A DNA stretch of 64,000 bases, from contig JAGUCH010000002.1 of assembly GCA_019096065.1 (NCBI GenBank), positions 17,124,501 through 17,188,500 of the forward strand, read 5' to 3'. The notes beneath the pieces were generated by a model. That model did no database searches. It was given only the letters and a program-made list of their open reading frames with translations, and had not been told where the DNA came from. Made by a program: the position numbers and the translations under genes. The stretch is from Paracyclopina nana. Its lineage: Eukaryota > Arthropoda > Copepoda > Cyclopoida > Cyclopettidae. Within the stretch, counting starts at the first letter, position 1; the number at the start of each line of letters is the position of its first letter. This document shows positions 1-9,484 of this stretch, one piece after another.

Positions 1-221
1 ATCAACGTCGTGGACAGAGAGGAACGACACGAGAAGAGGAACGAAAGGTTTGCCGACCTCGTCCTCAGGGGAGACGGCCTCGTCAAGGCCTCGGTTGGTC
101 GGGATGCAATGTTCACCGTGAACGCCAAACATCTCGTGGAGAAGATTGGAATCCGGGTGTACGACCCGTCCGGTCGGGTCGTTCCTCATCGTGAATCTGA
201 GGTCCAGTCGGGCATCACAAG
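1..221 (+). CDS. Filamin, internal exon (5' part of gene lies before the window)
   Basis: Open from the first base to a donor (AAG|GTAATG at 221/222). The peptide has the start of a filamin Ig-like repeat: RGDGLVKASVGRDAMFTVNA followed by a strand-loop-strand segment. The exon ends in phase 2 (AG|), which joins exactly to the next exon at 2774 (|G ATC) to give ...SGITRIIYCPQKVGPYTIHI, the normal middle of a filamin repeat. Filamins cross-link actin at the cell cortex and bind receptors and signalling proteins through these repeats. Only the C-terminal part of the gene is here; the actin-binding CH domains would be upstream. Arthropods have more than one filamin-type gene (cheerio and jitterbug in Drosophila), and I cannot say which this is. 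Confidence 0.85.
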
Positions 222-305
222 GTAATGTCTAGTATGAAAAGGAAAAAACCCAAATAATTAGTAATTTTGTCTATATAGTACGTGCATGTAAACGTATTCT
301 ACTAT

Positions 306-1025
306 AAGGCAGAGCAGGGACAAAGTTTTTTGCCAGATGGCGCTTTTCCAGCAAGTACTTTTGGAAAAACTGCCACTTGCATAGCTTGTCACGTGACTAT
401 GAGCGGCAATTTGATTGGCTGATCACCGGAGCCAGACGCGAAAAATATGGCTGCAACAATGAAAAGCTTGGAAATTTGCATGAGACGCAAATCATTTTAG
501 TGCTTGAAAGGGTGCCATTTTGTTGACAGGTTATGTCATGTTAGTGAAGTTTTCGGCACAAGTGCTCCACAAGCCAAACAATTGCCAATTTACTATAGTC
601 AATGCAGCATAGCCATGTCAAATGTACTTGCTCAAGTTGACAGGCTAGATGGCGCTGCGAATCTAGCGACTGTAATAAGCCAAATGCGTAAAGTCGCTAG
701 ATTCGCAGCGCCATCTAGCCCGGCAACTTTGCCCAGTACATTTGACATGGCTACACTGCATAGGCGACCACTAATGGGCTATTTTTGGGCTTTTGGTGAA
801 CAATTCTAAAAACTTTATTAATATGACATAATCTATGGATAAAATGGCACCCTTTCAAGCCATAAAACCATATGCAACTCACGCAAATTTCCAAGCTTTT
901 CATTCCTGCAACTAATTTTTTCTAACCTGGCTCCAGTGATCAGCCAATCAAATTGCCACTCATGATCACGTGACAAGTTTCCAAAAAGCGCCATCTAGCG
1001 AAAAAGTTTGTCCGTCCAATGGCTT
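306..1025. repeat. MITE-like element, two copies head to head (palindromic)
   Basis: 306-674 is one copy of a ~381-bp family also found at 7205-7585 and 34140-34520. 677-1025 is a second copy in opposite orientation. Both contain the landmarks CGCTAGATGGCGC, GGCAATTTGATTGGCTGATC and GAAAGGGTGCCATTTT. The outer flanks are AT (304-305 and 1026-1027) and AT also precedes the inner copy (675-676). The first copy lacks its last ~14 bases. The apparent open frame at 504-809 lies across this palindrome and is not a gene. Confidence 0.75.
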
Positions 1026-1419
1026 ATAGTTTTCTTGAAGTTTAAACCTATGGCTGTTGAAAACATTAGGCCGATTTCTAATTATCAAAGCAAGCTAGCA
1101 AGCAAGCTAAGCTAAGCTAAGCTAAGCTAGGTTCATAGGACATTTGAGGGTAACATCTCAGCAGATATTGAGGTCATTGGACCAAATTAGGTAGGATTCA
1201 TCAACCTACAGCTGCATTACAAATTTGGGCAAGTTCCGAGGTCATTTTGTTAGAATAAGAGATAGGTATCTATTATGAATGCTACCAAATTTGGTGCCAA
1301 TCGACTCAGTAGTTGCTGAGCTATAAGCCTCCAAATGTACCTTGCTTATTTAAGCTTGTGTATAAGAAATATTCCAACTAAGAATTTTTGTCTTCCCGTT
1401 CAAAACGTTTGTTAGGTAG

Positions 1420-1944
1420 GGGACCATATAAAATGCCCAAACTCGCCCAAACTCACCAAAACTTTTTAATCTTAAAAATTTCAATGTAGGTAGATCCAGT
1501 GGCATTAGCAGAGCAAAAATATACCATTTTTAATGTCCAAATCCAATTGGAGGTACCTTAAAAAGTCATTTAAAGAATAATAGAATACTTAATAATAGTC
1601 TGTCCACCCAAAAGTCCTTTTATAGCAGCAATTTCAATGTTTAAGTTAATAATTAACCCACTTCCCATAGGATTTGGAATCTGAAACTTTTTATATGTGC
1701 TCTCCTCATCATAAGGGAGCTTTTGGCATTAGAATTTTGAAGATCTAAAGGTTTGGGCGAGTTTGGGCGCACAGACTATTATAAAGTATTCTTTTATTCT
1801 TTAAATGACTTCTTAAGGTACTTCCAATTGGATTTGGACATCGAAAATGGTATATTTTTGCTCTGTTAATGCCACTGGATCTACCTGCATTGAAATTTTT
1901 AAGATTAAAAAGTTTGGGCGAGTTGGGGCATTTTATAGGGTCCC
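1420..1944. mobile_element. MULE-like MITE with ~185-bp terminal inverted repeats
   Basis: The left arm (about 1420-1605) and right arm (about 1765-1944) are inverted copies. Both start GGGACC from the outside and carry the motifs AAAATGCCC, ACTCGCCCAAACT and CCAATTGGA. The element is flanked by GTTAGGTAG (1411-1419) and GTTAGGCAG (1945-1953), a 9-bp target duplication with one mismatch. Long TIRs and a 9-bp duplication are typical of the Mutator superfamily. There is no transposase, so it is non-autonomous. Confidence 0.8.
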
Positions 1945-2200
1945 GTTAGGCAGTGATAAGTTTTGGATACTTACGCGACTATCTTCATAAAATATTTATG
2001 TTGAATCACAAATAAGTGCAACCAAAGCTGCCTTCATAGGGGAGTAGTCACTAAGGCCTACAAAAGTGGCAGGTTTAGGATCTACAATCATGGCGAGTTG
2101 AAAAGCCCATTTTTTCGCCATGGGATCAAAGGTCTTAAGATTTGAATGCTAAAACCTAGCAAATGATGCTCCCAACCGGAAATTGGTTGAAAGTGTTCTG

Positions 2201-2740
2201 AAAGTTATTGTAACGTGTTAGCACTCCTTTGTTTTACCCATGTTGAGTTTATGTCGTCATGTAACATCAACTGCCTTACCACCAATGTGAAATAAATCGA
2301 AAAAAATCCAAGGCGACATGGAAAATTGGTGTTTTCGATTTAACTTAGGTGGCAAAGCAGTTAATGCTGCATGATCAGATGAATTACATATAGATGAAAC
2401 GTATCAGTTTCACTAAGATTTTTATGCTATATGTGTGCGCATGTGAATGTTATTATTTTGTTATTATTTTACATTTGTGGCTACCCCAACCAGAAATTCT
2501 GAGCCCTCATACGCCAAACTAACCCTCAGAAAAACTTATACGTTTTATCTACATATAGTTAATTTCATTAATTAATATTAACTGCCTTGCGGCCAAAGTC
2601 AAATTGAAAACACCAATTATCCACGTCACCTTGGATTTTCTTCGATTTTTTGGCATAGGTGGTAATGCAGTTAATGTTCCATAACGACATAAATTCAACC
2701 TGGGTAAAACGAAGGAGTGTTAACACGTTACAATAACTTT
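2201..2740. mobile_element. Non-autonomous TIR element in filamin intron
   Basis: The left arm (about 2201-2365) and right arm (about 2585-2740) are imperfect inverted repeats. From the outside both read AAAGTTATTGTAACGTGTTA, and both later contain GTTTTACCCA, TTTATGTCGT and ACTGC(C/A)TTACCACC. The middle (about 2366-2584) is not repeated. I could not find a convincing target duplication. Its right end lies only ~33 bases before the next filamin exon. Confidence 0.75.
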
Positions 2741-2773
2741 AAGAAAACTTGAGAAAATTTTGAATGATTGCAG

Positions 2774-5073
2774 GATCATCTACTGCCCGCAAAAAGTGGG
2801 CCCGTACACCATCCACATCCTGGATCCGGAGCTGAACACCGCAGGCGAGCCCATCACCGTGGACGTCTTTGACCCGTCCAAGATCCGGCTGTCCAAGCTG
2901 GCCGAGGCTGCTCTCGGCCAAGAGAACCGAGTGCGCGTGGACACCTCTCAGGCTGGCGAGGGCGCCTTGTCGGTGAGCATTCGCGCAGCTGGCCAAGAGG
3001 TCCGCCACACGATCCAGGACCTTGCCAATGGCCAGTACGACGTGCTCTTCTACCCCACGATGGCCATCGTGCACAAGGTGGACATCAAGTACAACGGGCT
3101 GCCCATCACGGCCAACCCCGTGGAGACGAAGGTGAAGAATCCGGCCTTTGGCAAGGCGGTGACGGCGAGCGGCAAAGGCCTCTACCACACGAGGGTTGGC
3201 AAGGCGGCCTCCTTCATCATCCACACGATGGGCAAGAGCAGCAAGGACTTTGATGTCATCGTCTCGGGGCCAGCGGACGTCATTCCTCCCAACGAGGCCA
3301 TCCCGGTGCGGTGCTACCAGCAGAAGGACGGCAACCTCTTGGCGGAATTCATCACGCGGACGGCTGGAGGCTTCAAGATCGAAGTGCTCGACAACGGCCA
3401 GCCCATCGTGGGCTCCCCCTACACTTGCCTCAGCTACGACCCTGCCAGGGTCCGGGTTGTGGGGCTGCCGAAGAAGGACCGGGTCAATTGGGTGGACGAG
3501 GCCATCAGCTTCCGCGTGGAGCGGACCGAGGCCGGCTTCGCCGAGCTGGACGTGACAGTCACCTCTCCCTTGGGAGGCGAGCTGCCCCTGGAGATCAAGC
3601 GCATTGCCAAGGACCGGGAAGTCGACCTGGTGGAGTTCGTGCCCGAGGCCGCGGGCAACTACAAGTTCGTCATCCTCTACGGGGGCGAGCAGGTGCCGGG
3701 GTCGCCTGTCAACTTCATGGTGGAGGACCGGAGGTCCAACGAGCTCCGGGTCTACGGCGAAGGCCTCAGCAGCGGGCAGATCAACGAGGAGATCATCTTC
3801 TTCATCGAGGGCAAGCAGCTGGAGGGCGATCCTCTGGTGCGGATCCGGGGCGCCAGCTCCGCTCCCAAGGCCATGCTGCAACGCGAGAAGAACGGCACCT
3901 ACGTCGTCTCCTTCATCCCCAACGAGGTTGGCATCCTGGACATCAAGGTGTCGGCCCGATCCAGCCTCTCCGGACAGCCTCTGGAGCGCTCGTTCCAGGC
4001 CAAAATCAGCAATGCCAAGGCTGTCATCCCGGTGGGCGGCTGGAATCGGCTCCTCGACGACCAGGGCGTCACCGAGTTCCAGCCCGGAGAGGAGAGCCTG
4101 CTCGAGCTCGACGTGGCCAAGGCCGGCCCCGGCCAGCTCCAGAGCGAAGTCTTGACCCAGTACGGCGAGGTCAAGAGCTCCGTCGAGCCCGTCAACGACA
4201 GTCATCAGCGGCTGCTCGTGCGCTTCACGCCAAGGGATCCAGTGCAACACAACCTGGTGCTCCGGTGGAATGGCAAGCCTCTCGCCAAGAGTCCCATCAA
4301 GCTGGTGCCAGCCTCGACCTCAACACCACCACGTGGCAGCAATATTGACCAACAACAACAACAGCTGGTGGTCGGGAGGGTCAGGCTGACCGGCCAGGGC
4401 CTGGTGAGCGCGGTGTGCGGCGAAGACAACCACTTCACCATCGACGGGTCGTCGAGCAGCGACAACGGCCGACCCGAAGTGAGCATCACGGGCGGCCTCA
4501 AGGCCGACGTCCCCGTCCGGCTCCGGCCCGTGGGCAGCAACATCTTCGCGGCCACCTACACGCCCAGGGCGCCAGGCACCTACCTCCTCAACGTCCTCTG
4601 GTCGGGCCGCCAAATCAAGGGCTGCCCGCTCAAGATCAGCGTCGAGTCCTCGGGAGTGAACAAGGCCGTGGTCTGCTCCGGCGACGGCCTCCGCATCGGC
4701 ACGCTCGGCAAGGACATCCGGAGCTTCATTGACACGCGAAAAGCCGGCCCCGGGGAGTTGAGCCTGCACTGCGTGGGCCCCACCAACAAGACGGCCTACT
4801 GCGAGCTCAATGATCACCAGGACGGCACCTTTTCGCTCAACCTCAAGCCGCAGGAGGCGGGCAAGCATGTGCTGAGCATCCGCTATGGCGGGGTCCACGT
4901 CCAAGGCAGCCCCTTCATGGTGCGCGTGGCCGGAGCCCCGGACCCCTCCAGGGTCAGGGTCTACGGCCCCGGGGTGGAGCACGGGGTCCTGGCCATGTAC
5001 CAATCCAGGTTCATTTGCGACACACGCGGAGCCGGCGCCGGCCAACTCACCGTCCGCATTCGAGGCCCCAAAG
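2774..5073 (+). CDS. Filamin, 2.3-kb exon carrying about eight Ig-like repeats
   Basis: Acceptor TTGCAG|GATC at 2773/2774 and donor CCCAAAG|GTAAAC at 5073/5074; open throughout (about 767 codons). Repeats follow one another at roughly 90-100 residues. Each begins with a V-R-V-x-G-x-G-L type strand (for example RVRVVGLP, ELRVYGEGL, RVRLTGQGL, AVVCSGDGL, RVRVYGPGV). Most end with a G-x-x-I-x-G-S-P-F/V type strand (QPIVGSPY, EQVPGSPV, VHVQGSPF). Counting the parts completed by neighbouring exons, nine repeats can be seen in this window. A short Q-rich linker (QQQQQ) lies before the seventh. The exon is far more GC-rich, especially at third positions, than the introns and the nearby genes, which makes long open shadow frames on both strands. 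Confidence 0.93.
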
Positions 5074-6380
5074 GTAAACAAAACAATGAACACACATCAA
5101 TTCCCGAAATACTGAGATTCTGAGAATTTCCGCGAAAGATTTTTGGTAAACAAAACAGTGCATTATTAATTTCGCGAGATTTCACTATTTTCCGCGAAAC
5201 GGCAAAAGAAAATGCTAGAAAACGAAATATTGTTCAGTTCTGTGATTTCGCGATTTTCCGTTAAGGATTTGCTCTTTCTTGAGTAATTCTGAATAAGGAC
5301 TATAAGGTAAACAATTAAAACAAAACATTTTTGTTTCCCGAATTTTTCGATTGTCCGCGAAAGATTTGGGATTTTTTTATTTAAGGAAAACAAAACATTG
5401 ATGTTTCCCGAGATGTCACGATTTTCCGCTGAAGAATATTTGCTCTTCCTTTCAATGTTTATAGTTTATACTAAATACCGCGCACAAACGCAACGCAACG
5501 CACACCACAAAATAGTAAAATACCAAATACCGCGCACACAACTTTATGGCCTGGTTCCAACAATGAAAATCAATGTAGTGAAGACACCTTTATAAGTGTA
5601 GCATGGTCCGTGCTAGGTGGCTTTACTGGTTATTTTGTTGTAAATTGGAACCGGGCTCATATTAAGGAACTGATGGAACTGGGTTAAAGACAAGACAAAT
5701 TATTTTTCAAGAGTCAAGAAACTTGAGTGAGCAGTGTGCTCGGAAATCCAATCCTTTTGCATACAAATAACTACTCAGTTTCAAGTATTTTGTAGCTATA
5801 TTTCAAATGTGGAAATCCTTACAGCCCGAATTTTTATCAAGTGATTTTTTTAAGTGTGTGCGGTATACTAAATACTGCACATCAAAGTTTTGTTTGAAAA
5901 AAGGCAGTGAATTAATTCTTTGAAGATATTTGAAAAAGATGAAAAAATATTTCTATAGCCTGCCTCCTGTAGCCAAAATCAGTTCATTTGCCCAAACTGT
6001 ATTGTAAAACTATTTGTCTTCATTGTGCATTCATTGTGTGCATTAGAATAATTGCCTGTTTAATTTTCCCAATTGCATTTGAATTTTTGAGCATTGTACA
6101 ATTTTTAGTAGAGTGCGTTGCGTTGCGTTTGTGAGCTGTATTTAGTGTGTACCCTTTTGTCAATAATGGTAAACAAAGCATTTTCAGCAAAAGGCAATAA
6201 TTTTCTGCGAAAGATTAGCTCTTTTAACTTCTTTGTCGCCTTTGGTTGGCTGAAAACGCCACATATCAGAGAGGCACGCGCAAGGACGCTTTTCTAGCAT
6301 CTGGTTTTACCCTCGAACAGTGGCGCCATCTTGCTGGGGAATTTGGAAAATGACTTTTACTAATGAACTTTTCTCCTTAG
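5074..6380. other. Filamin intron with degenerate short repeats
   Basis: AT-rich. About 5100-5450 contains a loosely repeated motif around GATTTCxCGATTTTCCGCGAAAGAT, with GGTAAACAAAACA between units. A short (GCAAC)n-type run is near 5490, and its complement is near 6115-6130. No coding sequence seen. Confidence 0.6.
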
Positions 6381-6562
6381 GCGCATTCCGAGTTGAAATG
6401 CAAAGGGAGTCTCAGAAAGATCGCACAATCTTGTGCAAATATGAGCCCACTGAGCCGGGTGATTACCGAATCGAGGTCAAATGGAGTGGGGAACACGTGC
6501 CAGGATCCCCGTTTATGGTCATGATCTTCGACACTCAGGAGGAATTGACGAGGTTCCTTCAG
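6381..6562 (+). CDS. Filamin, exon completing the last Ig-like repeat
   Basis: Acceptor TTCTCCTTAG|GCGC at 6380/6381 and donor CTTCAG|GTGAGT at 6562/6563. Joined in frame to the previous exon it reads GPKGAFRVEMQ...CKYEPTEPGDYRIEVKWSGE, then HVPGSPFMVMIFDTQEELT. This is the second half of a filamin repeat followed by a polar helix-like stretch. In filamins the last repeat normally mediates dimerisation; that role is inferred here from position only. Confidence 0.9.
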
Positions 6563-7662
6563 GTGAGTTTTTGAATTTGCGTGAAATTTCACTTGATTTC
6601 CTACAGCGAAATGTCAACCAAATATAATAGAGATCTAAATCATAACAATAACATTGACATAGAGTCTTCCAAGCGATCTTTATGGGCAAAATTGGTGAGC
6701 AGCCGGAAAAGAAATGATCAGTACCAGATAGTTCTATTTAGAATTAGTTTCTACACGGCATGGCTTTTTCTGTAAGAAATTGTATGAGTGCATTAGATAT
6801 AAAAAAACAACACTTTCCTGAGTCAGAATGACGTACTTCAGTAAGCGTATCGATTTGGGCACAACCCTTTTTTTCAATTTTGATTTTTTCGCTAAATCTT
6901 CATTTTTTTTGTTTGAGGCTAACAATAATTACTATGACTATTTACAAAACTTCGTCTATTTTTAGTTAACTTTGATTTTTCAAAGGAAATCATGATTACT
7001 TCTGCCTTTTAAAGAATTGTTCGCCTGAAAAAAATAGTACCGTTTTGTCAACAAAAAAGTCATCGTAGCAAGAAAATGTTATGATTTGGATCTCTATAGA
7101 AAGCACTAACAAATTTAGGCAGCTTGTAAATGTTGGACTATTTTGGATAAGTGGACATTTAAATGCTTTTTTTAGCTTCTTTAGTAAGTTTGAAGCATTG
7201 CTATGAGCCAGTAGAGGGACAAACTTTTTTGTTAGATGGCGCTTTTTGAGCAAGTATTTTTGGAAAAACTGCCGCCCGTTAAACTTGACTTGTGAATAGA
7301 AGCGGCAATTTGATTGGCTGATCAGCAGAGCCAGGCTAGAAACATTTGGTTTCAAAGAAGAAAAGCTTCACAATTTGTGTGAGTTGCGAATCGTTTATTG
7401 GCTTGAAAGGGTGCCATTTTGTTTGCAGATTATGTCGTATTAATGAAGTTTTTGGCGCAAGTGCTCCAAAAGCCAAACGATTGCCAATTTTTGTTCATCT
7501 ATGTAGTGCAGCCATGTCAAATGTATTTGCTCAAGTTGCACGGCTAGATGGCGCTGCGACTCTAGCGACTCTACGCCTTTGCCTTATGCTGCACATTTGC
7601 TATCAGCGATGACTGAAAGATTATGGAGAAATGTCTAACTGCTCTTTATATTCCTTTTTCAG
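6563..7662. other. Filamin last intron
   Basis: AT-rich intron of 1.1 kb. Its only recognisable content is the MITE copy at 7205-7585. Confidence 0.7.
7205..7585 (+). repeat. MITE-like element, full-length copy (381 bp)
   Basis: Same family and same length as the copy at 34140-34520. It starts GAGCCA and ends TGCCTT (the other copy has AAGCCA...TGGCTT) and is flanked by AT on both sides (7203-7204 and 7586-7587). It carries the family landmarks AGATGGCGC near both ends and GATTGGCTGATC inside. Confidence 0.75.
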
Positions 7663-7788
7663 GGAGGTTATTCGCCAAATGGAGGAGTGAGCGAGGTATA
7701 CGGGAGCATATATGGGCACATGAACTACTCTGTCCCACCACCAATTCATCATCCCTCATGGAGAGGAAGCCAAAGCTTCATTCATTGA
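7663..7788 (+). CDS. Filamin, terminal coding exon
   Basis: Acceptor CCTTTTTCAG|GGAGG at 7662/7663. The previous exon ends in phase 0 (FLQ|), so reading continues GGYSPNGGVSEVYGSIYGHM and ends PPPIHHPSWRGSQSFIH with TGA at 7786-7788. This is a 41-residue Gly/Pro/Tyr-rich tail of a kind not shared by vertebrate filamins. No homology was checked; the support is splice phase, the acceptor, and a poly(A) signal 90 bases later. Confidence 0.72.
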   Translation, partial: GGYSPNGGVSEVYGSIYGHMNYSVPPPIHHPSWRGSQSFIH

Positions 7789-8112
7789 CTTGGGTCAATT
7801 GTTATGAAATATGTTTTTTTGTACATTTACACTACTTTTATTATCATACTGTGTGCGTAGTTGGATTAGGCTCCGGAATAAAACTCTAGCTCTTCTTGAC
7901 TAGTGAATCTAAATCTGGAAATCACCTTGACTCAACCTCATCATTGATGTTTTTGAGATTTTCTCCTGAACTCTTTGGAAGACTCAATAGCCATCAATGG
8001 AAGCCTTGACAATTGATGTTGCTCTTGATTTGTGCATAGTTGATTTATTCATATACGCAGAAGAATCAGTGGCATTTTTATTGTGAATTAGACCTTGAAT
8101 TTCTGATCAGAA
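7789..8112. other. Filamin 3' UTR and tail-to-tail gap to kelch gene
   Basis: The filamin poly(A) signal is at 7877. On the minus strand an AATAAA (8077-8082) lies ~31 bases past the kelch gene stop. Part of the stretch near 7975-8060 is repeated at about 35500-35580, the equivalent place in the second kelch unit. Confidence 0.6.
7877..7882 (+). promoter_or_regulatory. Poly(A) signal of the filamin gene
   Basis: AATAAA about 90 bases after the filamin stop codon, followed by a T-rich stretch. Confidence 0.65.
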
Positions 8113-8678
8113 TCAATGGTAGGGGATAACATAAGATTCTTTTTTAAATATACCCTGAGGCAAAACTTTATGTAGAACCCATCCATCCTTGGTGGGGTTG
8201 CTCAAGTTCAACTTCAAAATTTTCATGTAAAAATCCATATTTGTGTCCTTTCCCCCAAAAACATACAAATAGCCTTGATCTTCCACCACCCTTGCAGTTC
8301 TGATTGTTAATGGGTAGTCAGGCAAATTAGTCCAAGTGTTTGAGGTAAAGTTGAACAATTCCACTGTATTTCTAAGGAAGGCACCGACAGTGACAAAATA
8401 CCTATTCCCCGTGCCATCTTTGTAACCAGTGCATCCCTGAGAACTTACTCTTTCACCAGCTCGAGACTTCACCACTGAATAAGAGTCAGTATCAAATCGG
8501 TATTCAAACAGATGTGACTGTAATACATCTGGATTAGCTGTGCCAATGAAATAGACTCTGTTTGTGTCTCCAGAAATGAAACTTGCACAGGTAAATTTCA
8601 TAATTTTAGTTTCTAAGCCTGACGCTGGCAAAGACATGAGTTGGCGCCATGTGGAGTTGACATAGCCCCAAGATTGAC
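8113..8678 (-). CDS. Kelch-repeat protein, 3'-terminal exon (copy A)
   Basis: On the minus strand an acceptor (ACTTTAG|GTCAATC at 8679/8678) opens an exon running to TGA at 8113-8115. The peptide begins QSWGYVNSTWRQLMSLPASG and later has ELFNFTSNTWTNLPDYPLTI, then AR and GYLYVFGGKDT. The strand-turn pattern Y-x-x-x-x-x-W-x-x-L-P, followed ~20 residues later by Y-V-F-G-G, is that of kelch beta-propeller blades. The exon follows the one at 8864-9175 across a 185-bp intron (8679-8863). AATAAA lies ~31 bases downstream. Kelch proteins are mostly ligand-binding or adaptor propellers; no BTB or other partner domain is visible, so the specific role is unknown. Confidence 0.8.
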
Positions 8679-8863
8679 CTAAAGTAAAATGAAACAGTTA
8701 AAAAGGCCATAATAGAATAATGAATTGAAAAAAAACCAACAAAAGTAAATAAGGATCAAAGATTTTCATTTTTTGTTGTTTATTTATTTACCAGAGGTAA
8801 AAAAAAACCTTTGAATTGCCCAAGCCAGCAAAAATGGTAATTTCACATTTTTTGTTTATTTAC

Positions 8864-9175
8864 CTGAGGAGCCATGAAGATACATCACACCATCCAATGA
8901 AGCTACTTCCGAACCACCAGTCAAATCTATGTTATTGTTTTCATAGGTACGCAGCTGAACTGATGAGCCACCAATATTCCAAATTCGGTATTGCCTGCTT
9001 CCTTTCAGGCCAAATAGCACCAAAGTAAGGTTGTCATGTAAAACATACCCACCACATATTTCTTCAGACATGATAGGCCAATTAACATTAAATGTTACTG
9101 ATGGACTTAGTTCTTCATTGGAACTGATATCATTGACTGTTCCAGTGAGGGGATTAATCAGCAGGAAGTGGGTGA
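8864..9175 (-). CDS. Kelch-repeat protein, preceding exon (copy A)
   Basis: Minus-strand exon with acceptor TTTTTTAG|TCACCC (9176/9175) and donor TCCTCAG|GTAAAT (8864/8863). It encodes THFLLINPLTGTVNDISS, and later ICGGYVLHDNLTLVLFGLKG and IWNIGGSSVQLRTYENNN, propeller-blade-like strands. A start codon (ATG 12 codons before THFLL in an in-frame extension) overlaps the acceptor, so this could instead be a first exon. The Helitron copy 1 boundary lies ~136 bases upstream (at 9312), so any earlier exons would be on its far side. None are recognisable between 34649 and 35653. Confidence 0.72.
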
Positions 9176-9317
9176 CTAAAAAATCTTTCATTAATCACAA
9201 ATTTGGTGCCTGAGCTTAATTCGCTCAACAGTTTCGGATTCAGAAATGCGTGCCATTTGTAAGGGTGGGTCATTTTTATTACCTGGGGTGGAGGAATACT
9301 TCCAAAAGTTCTTTCGC

Positions 9318-9484
9318 TGTGACCTATGTCGCTCCCCAGTTTCGAGCCAGGAAACTGCACCAGGATATCGACCAGGAAGTAAATTGTCATCCAGAAAAAT
9401 TGAAAAAATCTCTGACCCATGCAGGATTCGAACCTGGTACACTCCGCTCTGCAGTCTGACACTCTACCATTGAGCCACCAGATA
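9318..9484 (-). repeat. tRNA-Cys-like sequence with tail (SINE-like) at left end of Helitron copy 1
   Basis: Reading the minus strand from about 9484: TGGCTCAATGGTAGAGTG (Pol III A box), loop CTGCAGA (anticodon GCA, cysteine), then GGTTCGAATCC (B box). The acceptor and anticodon stems pair poorly, so this is tRNA-derived rather than a working tRNA. A non-tRNA tail runs on to the element edge at 9312. The same arrangement occurs at 42903-43100. Confidence 0.7.

Larger units (their letters stand above)
222..2773. other. Filamin intron, largely repeat-derived
   Basis: A 2.55-kb AT-rich intron between two well-phased filamin exons. Three inverted-repeat elements occupy much of it (306-1025, 1420-1944, 2201-2740). 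I see no other coding sequence in it. Confidence 0.8.

Noticed and set aside
504-809. Open frame of 101 codons in the filamin intron
   Set aside because: It lies across a palindromic pair of MITEs; related frames recur only where the repeat recurs.
2739-5093. Long minus-strand and other-frame ORFs over the filamin exon
   Set aside because: They are shadows caused by high GC3 of the filamin exon; the plus-strand frame encodes clear filamin repeats.
9409-9484. Functional tRNA-Cys gene
   Set aside because: Acceptor and anticodon stems do not pair, the other copy has a different anticodon, and both sit at transposon ends.
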